Assembly (NCBI GenBank): GCA_035532475.1
Contig: DATKQY010000017.1
Span: 1 to 5,355, forward strand
Reading direction: 5' to 3'
Origin: DATKQY01 sp035532475
GTDB taxonomy: Bacteria; Actinomycetota; Acidimicrobiia; Acidimicrobiales; Bog-793
Length of the DNA: 5,355 bases
Shown here piece after piece: positions 1 to 5,355 of the stretch. The notes beneath the pieces are model-generated. The model did not search any database. It saw nothing but the letters and a program-made list of their open reading frames with translations, and was not told the origin of the DNA. Within the stretch, counting starts at the first letter, position 1; the number at the start of each line of letters is the position of its first letter. The position numbers were made by a program, and so were the translations under genes.

Positions 1-52
1 GCCATCCGCCGGTGATCGAGGACACGGCTGGCTCGTCGCAACTGGTAAGAAC

Positions 53-721
53 GTGCAGGTGGATCAGAACCCGCAACTGCGTCCGCGCCGACCCCGGCGA
101 GTTGGCGAGGACAGGATCCTCTCGCTCCCCAACGTCGTCACCACCGTGCGGATCGTGCTGGTGCCGGTCTTCGTCTGGCTCCTTGTCCAACCGCATCATC
201 GGGAATGGTTCGCGGCAGCAGTCCTCCTCGCTGCCCTCGGCTCCACCGACTGGGTGGACGGCCAGCTGGCCCGCCGCCTGGATCAGGTGACGAACCTCGG
301 CAAGATTCTCGATCCAACCGCCGACCGAGTCTTGCTGCTGACTGCCGCGGTCGGCATCGTGGCCGTGGGTGCGGTGCCGATCACCGTTGCCGTGATCGCC
401 CTCGCCAGAGAGGGGCTGGTGGCGATCGCGGCGATCGGTCTGGCCATGGCCGGAGCGCGCCGGATCGACGTGACGCTGATCGGGAAGGCCGCAGCGTTCG
501 GGCTCATGTGTGCGTTTCCACTCTTCCTAGCCGGGAACTCGACCGTTGGATGGCACCACACAGCCCTTGTTCTCGGCTGGGTCGCGGCGGTGTTCGGCCT
601 CGTCCTCGGCTGGCTCTCCGTCATCGTCTATGTTCCCCTGGCCCGTAGCGCCGTCACCGAGGGACGAGCTGCAGCGGCGAGGGAGCGGTCCGTCCCCGAC
701 GAGGAGTCACACTCGGCCTGA
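53..721 (+). CDS. pgsA: CDP-alcohol phosphatidyltransferase, PgsA-like (phosphatidylglycerophosphate synthase type)
   Basis: Integral membrane enzyme predicted to transfer a phosphatidyl group from CDP-diacylglycerol to an alcohol, most likely glycerol 3-phosphate, in phospholipid synthesis. The 222-residue protein carries the complete family motif D66-x2-D69-G70-x2-A73-R74-x8-G83-x3-D87-x3-D91, whose aspartates bind the metal and CDP. The run GKILDPTAD (83-91) is the form typical of PgsA. Hydrophobic segments lie near 27-45, 53-65, 92-112, 112-134, 145-161 and 170-196, giving about six membrane spans. An SLPN-x3-T-x2-R segment (24-33) precedes the first span, and a hydrophilic tail follows residue 197. 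AREGLV (118-123) and IGK (143-145) match the later PgsA landmarks, but the usual Lys-Thr after GK is replaced by Ala residues, so the acceptor alcohol is less certain than the family. The start used is GTG with only a weak upstream GGTAAG. The frame is open to the left edge, so a start outside the window is possible. It converges on the helicase gene. Confidence 0.88.
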   Translation: MQVDQNPQLRPRRPRRVGEDRILSLPNVVTTVRIVLVPVFVWLLVQPHHREWFAAAVLLAALGSTDWVDGQLARRLDQVTNLGKILDPTADRVLLLTAAVGIVAVGAVPITVAVIALAREGLVAIAAIGLAMAGARRIDVTLIGKAAAFGLMCAFPLFLAGNSTVGWHHTALVLGWVAAVFGLVLGWLSVIVYVPLARSAVTEGRAAAARERSVPDEESHSA

Positions 722-776
722 GCCACGCGATCATCGAGCGCTGGCTGACTGGTCAACGATGACCGATCGAGGCTCA
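719..776. other. Nested inverted repeats after pgsA-like gene (possible terminator stem)
   Basis: Three sets of arms nest. TGAGCC (719-724) pairs with GGCTCA (771-776). CGATC (728-732) pairs with GATCG (765-769). The inner hairpin is GGTCA-ACGA-TGACC (751-764). The outer arm starts on the stop codon of the phosphatidyltransferase gene. No T-tract follows on either strand. The position between convergent genes suits a bidirectional terminator, but this is inference from symmetry only. Confidence 0.35.
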
Positions 777-802
777 GGTCCTGCGGCGTCGGACGCTCTT
801 CG

Positions 803-824
803 GTCCGCGCCGGGCTGCGCGGAC
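803..824. terminator. Perfect 8-bp GC stem with 6-nt loop between convergent genes
   Basis: GTCCGCGC (803-810) and GCGCGGAC (817-824) are perfect reverse complements around the loop CGGGCT. Outer arms GGACGC (791-796) and GCGTCC (838-843) could add a second stem around it. It lies 47 nt before the stop codon end of the minus-strand helicase and 82 nt after the stop of the plus-strand gene. There is no U-tract, which is common in high-GC actinobacterial terminators. It could serve either transcript. Confidence 0.5.
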
Positions 825-870
825 ACGAGGGCGATCCGCGTCCATCGCTCCCGGTGCCGCTCGAGGACCT

Positions 871-3858
871 TCAGCCACCGTCGCGGGCCGCTGCGAGAAG
901 GGCCAGCAGCTCGTCGCCGTAGGACTCGAGCTTGGCCGGGCCGATCCCGTCGACCTTCGCCAGCGCCGCCATGCTCGACGGTACACAGCTCGCAAGCGCC
1001 TCGAGGGTCCGGTCGTGCAGAAACACGAAGACCGGCTTGCCCTCGGCCGCCACGCGCTCCGATCGCCACGCCCGTAGGGCGTGGCGCGCTCGCTCGACGA
1101 CCTCGGCCGGCAACGGCTCGGGCGCGAGTCGCGACCGGCGGCCCGCCACGCTGACCAGCGCGCCGTAGGCCACGCGGACCCTGGCCCGGCCGACGAGCGC
1201 CACGACGCCTTCGTCGTCGACCTCCACGATCTGGTGGCGATGGCCGCCGTGCTCGAACTCCACGCCGACCTCGGCCACGACCGCGGGCTCCTTGTCGGCG
1301 AGGCGATCCGGCTTGGTGGCGCGCGGGCGGCCCGTCCGCCCCGACTCGCGCCGCGGCGTCGACGGTCTCGAACGAGACGCTGGCCCGCGAAGCACCGGGC
1401 GGTCCGGCTTCCACTCCTCGGCCATCTCGGCGAGGAACGGCGATGGCGGGTCGCCCGCCACGACGTGGACCGACGACGAGCCGCGCGTCAGCCCGACGTG
1501 GAAGACGCGGCGCTCCTCCTCGACGTCGACCGCCAGTCGGTGCGGGAGGAGGCCGGCGCTCACCTCGTGGAGCACGACGTGGGGCCACTCTCGCCCCTTC
1601 ACCCGGTGGATCGTGGACAGCACCACGCCGTCGACCGAGCCGGGATCCCGCAGCGACTGGCGGAGCCAGTCCTCGAACCCCGCGGGCTCGGGATGGAGCG
1701 CCGCGAGGGCCACCAGCGCGTCGAGGTCGTCGGTCTGCCCGGAGCGGTCCAGGCGCCGGCGAGCGCTCTCCAACAGCTCCATCGCCCGGTCCAGCCCGAG
1801 GTCGTCGCGCACCGCACGCAAGATGGCGGCCGTCGTGCCCGACGAGGCGCGCCCGCGCACGGTCTGCAGGCCAGCGAGGAAGCCACGGATCTTCTCGGCG
1901 TCACGGGCGCCCAGCCGGCCAGCCAGGCGCTCCAGCCCGGCAAGGCCGTGCTGCTCGCTCATCCATTCGATGACCTTTGGCGACAGCGCCCGCGAAGGCC
2001 GGCGGGCGGCCAGCGCGACGTCGGGGCCAGCCAGCCGTTCGGGTGGCGCGAGGGCCAGGCGGAGCCACGCCAGCGCCGCCTGTATCCCGGTGCGCGACAA
2101 GTACGAAAGATCGACGGCCGGGCGGACGGGCACCTTCCGGTGCAACAGCGCTACCTGCACCGGCGCCAACGTGGCGTTGACCCGCGTCAGCACCACCACG
2201 TCGCTCGGCGCGACGCCTCTTGCGACGAGGCTCGCCGCCACCTCGACGGTTGCGGAGAGGGCGTCCTCGCCAGCCAGCACCTCGAGCTCGCGCTCGCCCG
2301 CCGCTCGACCGGGAGCGACCACGATGCGCTTTTGCACCCGGCGGCGGTTGTGCGTGAGCAACGTCCGGGCCGCCTCGACGACGGGGACCGGGCAGCGGTA
2401 GTTGACCTCGAGCGGGTGCTCGCCGGCACTCGGGAAGAATCGGCGGTAGTCGATGAGCCACTCCGGCGAGGCGCCCGAGTAGCCGTAGATCGTCTGGTCG
2501 TCGTCACCCACGCCGAACACCGCGCCATCGGGGCCTGCCAGCAGCCGTATGAGGAGGAGATGGGCGGGCGTGAGGTCCTGGAACTCGTCGACGAGGAGCA
2601 GCCGGCACGCGGCCCGCGCCGAGCGGCGGGCCGCCGGGTCGGTGAGGAGGATCTCGATCGCTCGGTACACCTGCTCGTCGAAGTCGACGAGGCGCCGCTC
2701 GGCCAGGAGGCGCCGGTACCGATCGAACACCTCGGGGAGGCCGTCCACGTCGCCGCCGAACTCGGCCTCGACCTCAGCCGGAGCCTGCAGTCCCAGCCGC
2801 ACCGCCGAGAGGGCTTCGATCCACGCCGCCGCCGGATCCGTGTTGGCCCGGCGCGGCAGGTCGACCAGGGTGTCGAGGATCGAGCGCACCTCGCGCTCTT
2901 CGATCGTGGTCGCGGATGCCGACCTGGCCAGGAGCGAGAGCCCGAGGGCGTTCAGCGTCCGGACGTGCAGCTCGGCCAGATCGGGCGTGCGCTCCCGCAT
3001 CTCGTCGGCCGCCCGCTTGTTGAACGCGACCAGCGTGACGGCCCGGCCCGGGATGCCCCACTGGCGCAGCAGGTGGCGCGCCCGTTCGGTGAGCACGCGC
3101 GTCTTTCCCGATCCCGCGGGCGCGATGATCCGGGCCGCCCCTCCGGGGTGGGTCACCGCGGCGAGCTGGTCGGACGCGAGCGGAGCCTCCGTGTCGTTCG
3201 CGCCGAAGGGAGCGAGGGAGCCGGCGAGCAGTGAGAGCCGGGGGACGACCACGACCTCGCCGGCCATGCCCCGCCATTCGAGCGGTCCCCCGTCGCAGTA
3301 GGCCGGGCGCCCGTCGGCCAGCACCACGTCGGCCGGTCCCCCGGCGGTCGCGCCCAGTCGCACCGCCTCCTCCGCCAAAGGCCACCGGGTCGTGCCGTCC
3401 CGGGCGTCGACGGCGTTGGCGAAGGTGGCGTGAGCGCGCCGCTCGCCGGCGAACGCGAACGACGGCGACAACGACCACACCGGACGCCGCTCCACCTCAT
3501 CGTCGGGCGGCTCGTCCCCCGCCTCGATCACGAGCGGCGTCCGTTCGCGCCACGCCTGCTCGAGCTCGTCGATCCCGCCGCTGGCGCGCGCGCACCGCTC
3601 CCACGCCGCGGGCGGCGCCTGTCCGGGCGCCACCACCACGCTCCGGCCGAGCACCGGCCCCGTGGACCCGCCGGGCGGCCCGCCGCCGGCATCGACCGGA
3701 CCGGGCCTGGCGGTGGGCGGGGCGCCCGGCGGTGTCGAGCGCTCCCAGCAGGTCCGCACGTCGGCGGCCCGGTGGTGGCGGGCGCCGCAGTAGACACAGG
3801 GAACGCCGGCCAAGGTCTCCCTCACCTGGCCAACCGTACCGGCCGGCTCATCGCGCAC
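871..3858 (-). CDS. SF1A (UvrD/Rep/PcrA) ATP-dependent DNA helicase with N-terminal Cys/His motif and C-terminal HRDC domain (UvrD2-like)
   Basis: Predicted 3'-5' DNA helicase for repair or replication-fork processing. In the 995-residue protein the N-terminus has a C21-x2-C24-x3-H28-x8-C37 cluster likely to bind zinc, then a region to about 220 that I cannot assign. The motor follows: Q231 (Q motif), Walker A APAGSGKT (246-253), motif Ia VAFNKRAADEM (277-287), motif II VDEFQD (423-428), motif III GDDDQTIYGYSGA (451-463), motif IV VNYRCP (485-490), motif V STIHRVKGREW (748-758) and motif VI EERRVFHVGLTR (781-792) with R792 as arginine finger. A Pro/Arg/Ser linker (820-856) leads to a Tudor-like beta segment (858-905) and an HRDC domain (918-992; DGIGPAKLESYG 970-981). 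At 995 residues it exceeds the roughly 700 usual for the family, mostly through the N-terminus. The frame is intact. The start is uncertain: GTG at 3858 has a poor ribosome site, while TTG at 3813 (codon 16) has GAGG six bases upstream and begins just before the Cys cluster. Mycobacterial UvrD2 also carries HRDC but arranges its cysteines at the C-terminus, so no symbol is assigned. Confidence 0.93.
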   Translation of the reverse strand: MRDEPAGTVGQVRETLAGVPCVYCGARHHRAADVRTCWERSTPPGAPPTARPGPVDAGGGPPGGSTGPVLGRSVVVAPGQAPPAAWERCARASGGIDELEQAWRERTPLVIEAGDEPPDDEVERRPVWSLSPSFAFAGERRAHATFANAVDARDGTTRWPLAEEAVRLGATAGGPADVVLADGRPAYCDGGPLEWRGMAGEVVVVPRLSLLAGSLAPFGANDTEAPLASDQLAAVTHPGGAARIIAPAGSGKTRVLTERARHLLRQWGIPGRAVTLVAFNKRAADEMRERTPDLAELHVRTLNALGLSLLARSASATTIEEREVRSILDTLVDLPRRANTDPAAAWIEALSAVRLGLQAPAEVEAEFGGDVDGLPEVFDRYRRLLAERRLVDFDEQVYRAIEILLTDPAARRSARAACRLLLVDEFQDLTPAHLLLIRLLAGPDGAVFGVGDDDQTIYGYSGASPEWLIDYRRFFPSAGEHPLEVNYRCPVPVVEAARTLLTHNRRRVQKRIVVAPGRAAGERELEVLAGEDALSATVEVAASLVARGVAPSDVVVLTRVNATLAPVQVALLHRKVPVRPAVDLSYLSRTGIQAALAWLRLALAPPERLAGPDVALAARRPSRALSPKVIEWMSEQHGLAGLERLAGRLGARDAEKIRGFLAGLQTVRGRASSGTTAAILRAVRDDLGLDRAMELLESARRRLDRSGQTDDLDALVALAALHPEPAGFEDWLRQSLRDPGSVDGVVLSTIHRVKGREWPHVVLHEVSAGLLPHRLAVDVEEERRVFHVGLTRGSSSVHVVAGDPPSPFLAEMAEEWKPDRPVLRGPASRSRPSTPRRESGRTGRPRATKPDRLADKEPAVVAEVGVEFEHGGHRHQIVEVDDEGVVALVGRARVRVAYGALVSVAGRRSRLAPEPLPAEVVERARHALRAWRSERVAAEGKPVFVFLHDRTLEALASCVPSSMAALAKVDGIGPAKLESYGDELLALLAAARDGG

Positions 3859-4147
3859 GCCGGGCCACCGACAACACGTGCGCTCTTGAGGTTGGCGCTG
3901 TGAGGCGCCGTAGCCGTCGGACGGCGATACCGAGCTGAGCCGATGCGCTTCCAGGAGATCCCGGCGCGCCGGGCGATCCCGCCTCGCCGAACTGCCGTTC
4001 GCTTTGCACCCTGGTCAGGACTGCCCGCCGCAGGAGGTGCTCGGCGACGGCTGTCTCGTCCTCGGGGGAGGGTCCGTGGTCCTCGAACCGCTTGACCAGG
4101 TCGTCGGCGTGGTCGAGGACTTGTAGCGAGCGGGGCGCGGTGGTCAT
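3848..4147 (-). pseudogene. Frameshifted small antitoxin-like protein with HTH-like C-terminal half
   Basis: The 4147 frame starts ATG and gives an acidic helical N-terminus (LDHADDLVKRFED 11-23, ...VAEHLLRRAV..., SERQ 49-52). From memory, actinobacterial proteins of about 90-100 residues share this layout and continue as an Ala/Arg helix, then G-x-S-W-x-x-I-G-x-x-L-G and finally QRYG. In this frame the text after residue 56 becomes Gly/Pro/Ser-rich. The expected ARRAGISWKRIG sits in a second frame (about 3979-3935). An LGI-like segment returns in the first frame near 3930, and a G-Y-G-A-S stretch sits in the third frame near 3914-3900. One lost base near 3980 and a second shift near 3931 would explain this. 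The ATG overlaps the stop of the upstream small gene as ATGA, so the two were probably co-translated. The nominal end overlaps the helicase start region. Sequencing error is the main alternative, and an unrelated intact ORF is less likely. Confidence 0.6.
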
Positions 4148-4359
4148 CTCGCGAACTTCGGTCGGGCGATGATGGCGTGGAGGATGAACCCGATGCCCTC
4201 GGCACTCGCGAGACCTACCTCGAGCATCCGGCGAGCGGCGTCGGCGCCACGGTGAGGTCGTCGGACTCGACGGCTCGTATCGAGTGTCGGCGTGGGGCAG
4301 GTCGTCATCTCCGACCCCTGTTTGCGGGCGCTTGCCAGCACGACCGGGTCCATCGACAT
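4144..4359 (-). pseudogene. Multiply frameshifted toxin-like small gene, partner of the downstream antitoxin-like remnant
   Basis: One frame runs start to stop (ATG 4359 or 4353; TTG 4362 also possible) and its two ends look coherent: MDPVVLASARK, then GADAARRMLEVG and FILHAIIARPKF at the C-terminus. The middle of that frame is Arg/Thr/Pro-rich and unlike the ends. The missing middle is found in the other frames of the same strand: GVGDDDLPHA at 4318-4289, then RHSIRAVESDDLT from about 4289 to 4251. Breaks fall near 4319/4318, 4289/4288 and 4249/4248. Each needs the same correction (one base, or one plus a multiple of three), so the frame is restored after the third. The reconstructed order resembles, from memory, an uncharacterised actinobacterial family of about 90 residues (ARKHG start, acidic middle, LEVG, IHAM-x-ARPKF end) found next to HTH-like partners. 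The toxin label is inference; no catalytic residues are claimed. Present expression of a working product is unlikely unless the shifts are assembly errors. Confidence 0.6.
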
Positions 4360-4364
4360 CAATT

Positions 4365-4376
4365 GGTCTTCAGACC
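4365..4376. promoter_or_regulatory. 12-bp palindrome just upstream of the toxin-like remnant
   Basis: GGTCT-TC-AGACC has perfect 5-bp arms with a 2-nt centre and ends 6 nt before the ATG at 4359 on the minus strand. Autoregulatory operators are common at this position in toxin-antitoxin operons, so this may be the old operator of the dead pair. It is short enough to be chance. Confidence 0.25.
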
Positions 4377-4411
4377 GGCCGCTTGGCAGCCATCAGTACG
4401 CGCTCCCTCCG

Positions 4412-4483
4412 GTCGGGACCCCGCGCGAGCGAGGGCGGGCTGGGCGTCGCGCCTCGACCTCGGTCACCGAGCGGGGTCTCGAC
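4412..4483. repeat. 13-bp inverted repeat (12/13) with 46-nt spacer containing a small palindrome
   Basis: Arm 4412-4424 and arm 4471-4483 are reverse complements at 12 of 13 positions, with the mismatch forming a G-T pair. Inside the spacer CTCGGT-C-ACCGAG (4459-4471) is a separate 13-bp palindrome that shares base 4471 with the right arm. The repeat lies between the divergent units, upstream of the sulfide gene promoter. It could be a transcriptional barrier, a regulator site or chance in GC-rich DNA. Apart from this repeat and the adjacent regulatory sites, I see nothing coding in 4363-4494. Confidence 0.45.
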
Positions 4484-4494
4484 GAAGCGCGCGC

Positions 4495-4523
4495 TTGCAC
4501 ACGTATACCGCCGTACCTAATGT
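4495..4523 (+). promoter_or_regulatory. Candidate sigma-70-type promoter for the sulfide:quinone oxidoreductase gene
   Basis: TTGCAC (4495-4500) as -35 and TAATGT (4518-4523) as -10 are separated by exactly 17 bp. The -10 keeps the key first, second and last consensus bases. Transcription would start near 4530, leaving a leader of about 40 nt. The -10 overlaps the palindrome at 4517-4545, an arrangement typical of repression. Confidence 0.45.
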
Positions 4524-4545
4524 TGACTTGTTCAGTCAAGATTAG
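4517..4545. promoter_or_regulatory. Operator-like 29-bp imperfect palindrome upstream of the sulfide:quinone oxidoreductase gene
   Basis: Arms CTAATGTTGACT (4517-4528) and AGTCAAGATTAG (4534-4545) are reverse complements at 11 of 12 positions around the 5-nt centre TGTTC. This is an AT-rich island in otherwise GC-rich DNA. The inner TTGACT-N5-AGTCAA resembles operators of TetR-type repressors, and ArsR-type sulfide sensors also bind palindromes before such genes. The regulator is not in the window, so its family is a guess. The site covers the proposed -10 and start point. Confidence 0.6.
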
Positions 4546-4556
4546 TGTCCGTGCCC

Positions 4557-4562
4557 GGGAGG
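4557..4562 (+). promoter_or_regulatory. Strong Shine-Dalgarno site deciding the ATG at 4571
   Basis: GGGAGG lies 8 nt before the ATG at 4571. That start places the Rossmann GGGSAG loop at residues 9-14, as expected for a flavoprotein N-terminus. Confidence 0.8.
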
Positions 4563-4570
4563 CCAGCGCG

Positions 4571-5355
4571 ATGCACCACCGGATCGTCATCATCGGAGGT
4601 GGCAGCGCGGGCATCAGCGTCGCCGCCCGGTTGCGCCGGGCCGGCGAGGAGGACATCGCCCTCATCGAGCCATCGGGCCTGCACTACTACCAGCCGCTGT
4701 GGACCCTCGTCGGAGGTGGGGTGGTCGCGCTCGAGCGCAGCCGGCGCTCCGAGGCTTCCCTCGTGCCACAAGGGGTGCGTTGGGTCCAGGACGCCGCGGT
4801 CGAGCTCGACCCGGAGGCCCGCCTCGTCACGACGGCGGGCGGCGCCCGCATCGGCTACGACGTGCTCGTCTGCTGCCCCGGCCTCGAGCTCGCCTGGGAG
4901 CTCGTGCCGGGGCTCGCCGAGGCGATGGCGACGCCGCACGCGGCCTCGAACTACACCGCCGAGCTCGCCCCGAAGACCTCCGAGCTCGTCCGGCGCTTTC
5001 GCGGGGGCGAGGCGCTCTTCGCCGCTCCGGGCTCGCCGATCAAGTGCCCGGGCGCCCCGCAAAAGGCCGCCTACCTCGCCTGCGACCACTGGCGGCGCAC
5101 CGGCACCCTCACACGTGCGCGGGTGACCTACGCGACGGGTGCCGGCGGGATCTTCGGCGTTTTGGAGTTCGCCCGGGTGCTGGAGCGCGTCGTCGAGCGC
5201 TACGGGATCGAGACGCGCTTCGGCCACGAGCTCGTCGAGGTCGACCCGGTTGCGCGTGAGGCGACCTTCGAGACGACCGGCCCGGAGGGGAAAGCACGCG
5301 AGGTGCTCGGCTACGACCTGTTGCACGTCGCCCCACCCCAACGCGCCCCGGGCTT
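4571..5355 (+). CDS. Sulfide:quinone oxidoreductase, type II (SQOR-like) FAD flavoprotein, 3' end missing
   Basis: Oxidises sulfide to sulfane sulfur and passes electrons to the quinone pool at the membrane, serving detoxification or energy gain. The visible 261 residues begin with the FAD Rossmann motif GGGSAG (9-14), with acidic E33 for the ribose. LHYYQPLWTLVGGG (37-50) matches the conserved YQP-x-WTLVG stretch of this family. SNYTAELAPKT (126-136) corresponds to the family's SNYS-x-n-KT segment. SPIKCPGAPQK (155-165) holds C159, the equivalent of the first redox-active cysteine in human SQOR. FGVLEFARVLERVVERYGIE (195-214) and LLHVAPPQRAPG (250-261) match later landmarks. The second redox cysteine and the C-terminal membrane helices lie beyond the window. 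C101-C102 are adjacent cysteines not usual at that site. The start is set by a strong ribosome site, with a promoter and operator-like palindrome directly upstream. The gene is transcribed away from the helicase. A general NADH dehydrogenase-like flavoprotein is the alternative, but KCPGAPQK and WTLVG make this unlikely. Confidence 0.92.
   Translation, partial: MHHRIVIIGGGSAGISVAARLRRAGEEDIALIEPSGLHYYQPLWTLVGGGVVALERSRRSEASLVPQGVRWVQDAAVELDPEARLVTTAGGARIGYDVLVCCPGLELAWELVPGLAEAMATPHAASNYTAELAPKTSELVRRFRGGEALFAAPGSPIKCPGAPQKAAYLACDHWRRTGTLTRARVTYATGAGGIFGVLEFARVLERVVERYGIETRFGHELVEVDPVAREATFETTGPEGKAREVLGYDLLHVAPPQRAPG

Noticed and set aside
1..52. Possible coding sequence upstream of the phosphatidyltransferase start
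   Set aside because: The frame is open to the edge, but 17 codons give no recognisable motif, so no separate gene is called. The possibility of a longer N-terminus is noted with that gene.
731..1588. 285-codon open frame on the minus strand
   Set aside because: Overlaps the helicase in another frame; Arg/Gly/Pro-rich low-complexity translation typical of a shadow frame.
1081..3234. Long 717-codon open frame on the plus strand
   Set aside because: It lies wholly antisense to the helicase, is rich in Arg, His, Glu, Val and Asp in the way GC-rich complements are, and shows no recognisable motif. The minus-strand frame carries all SF1 helicase motifs.
4144..4359. Programmed frameshifting as an explanation for the split toxin-like gene
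   Set aside because: Three separate shifts in about 70 nt, with no slippery heptamer or stimulatory stem apparent, fit decay or sequencing error far better.
4389..4412. Minus-strand ATG with a GGAGG upstream encoding a seven-residue MAAKRPV peptide before the toxin-like gene
   Set aside because: GGAGG is about 12 nt from the ATG, which is too far, and the peptide has no regulatory codon run. Probably chance.
4532..5341. 269-codon open frame on the minus strand opposite the flavoprotein
   Set aside because: Antisense shadow. The plus strand here gives a clear sulfide:quinone oxidoreductase with the FAD motif and KCPGAPQK, preceded by a strong ribosome site.
1..5355. CRISPR arrays, tRNA, rRNA, insertion-sequence ends, attachment sites, riboswitches
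   Set aside because: No regularly spaced repeats, no tRNA-like cloverleaf, no transposase ORF and no aptamer signature were seen on reading both strands by eye.

Overview
The window is GC-rich DNA (strong G/C bias at third codon positions, GTG starts) that looks like an actinobacterial chromosome. The long UvrD-type helicase with a terminal HRDC domain and the style of the small toxin-antitoxin-like remnant point to Actinobacteria, possibly the Acidimicrobiia side. That placement is inference from protein style, not a phylogeny.

Layout, left to right. (1) 53-721, plus strand: a membrane CDP-alcohol phosphatidyltransferase of the PgsA type (phospholipid head-group synthesis) with a complete catalytic motif. 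Its reading frame is open to the left edge. (2) 722-870: a convergent intergenic region with two nested inverted repeats, the likely termination zone for both flanking genes. (3) 871-3858, minus strand: one intact 995-codon SF1A (UvrD/Rep/PcrA) helicase. It has an N-terminal Cys/His cluster, about 180 residues I cannot assign, the full set of helicase motifs, a Tudor-like barrel and a C-terminal HRDC domain. (4) About 3848-4359, minus strand: two small overlapping genes (ATGA junction) that look like a decayed toxin-antitoxin-type pair. Conserved-looking segments are split over all three reading frames. (5) 4363-4570: divergent control region. It holds a 12-bp palindrome before the dead pair, a 13-bp inverted repeat, and a promoter overlapped by a long near-perfect operator-like palindrome. 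(6) 4571-5355, plus strand: the first 261 codons of a type II (SQOR-like) sulfide:quinone oxidoreductase, cut by the window edge.

The genes do not form one pathway. They read as three independent units: lipid synthesis, DNA repair, and sulfide oxidation or detoxification. The degraded TA-like pair sits between the helicase and the sulfide gene. The points most worth following up are the frame-by-frame reconstruction of that pair, the operator/promoter of the sulfide oxidoreductase, and the unassigned N-terminal part of the helicase. I found no convincing wholly new system.
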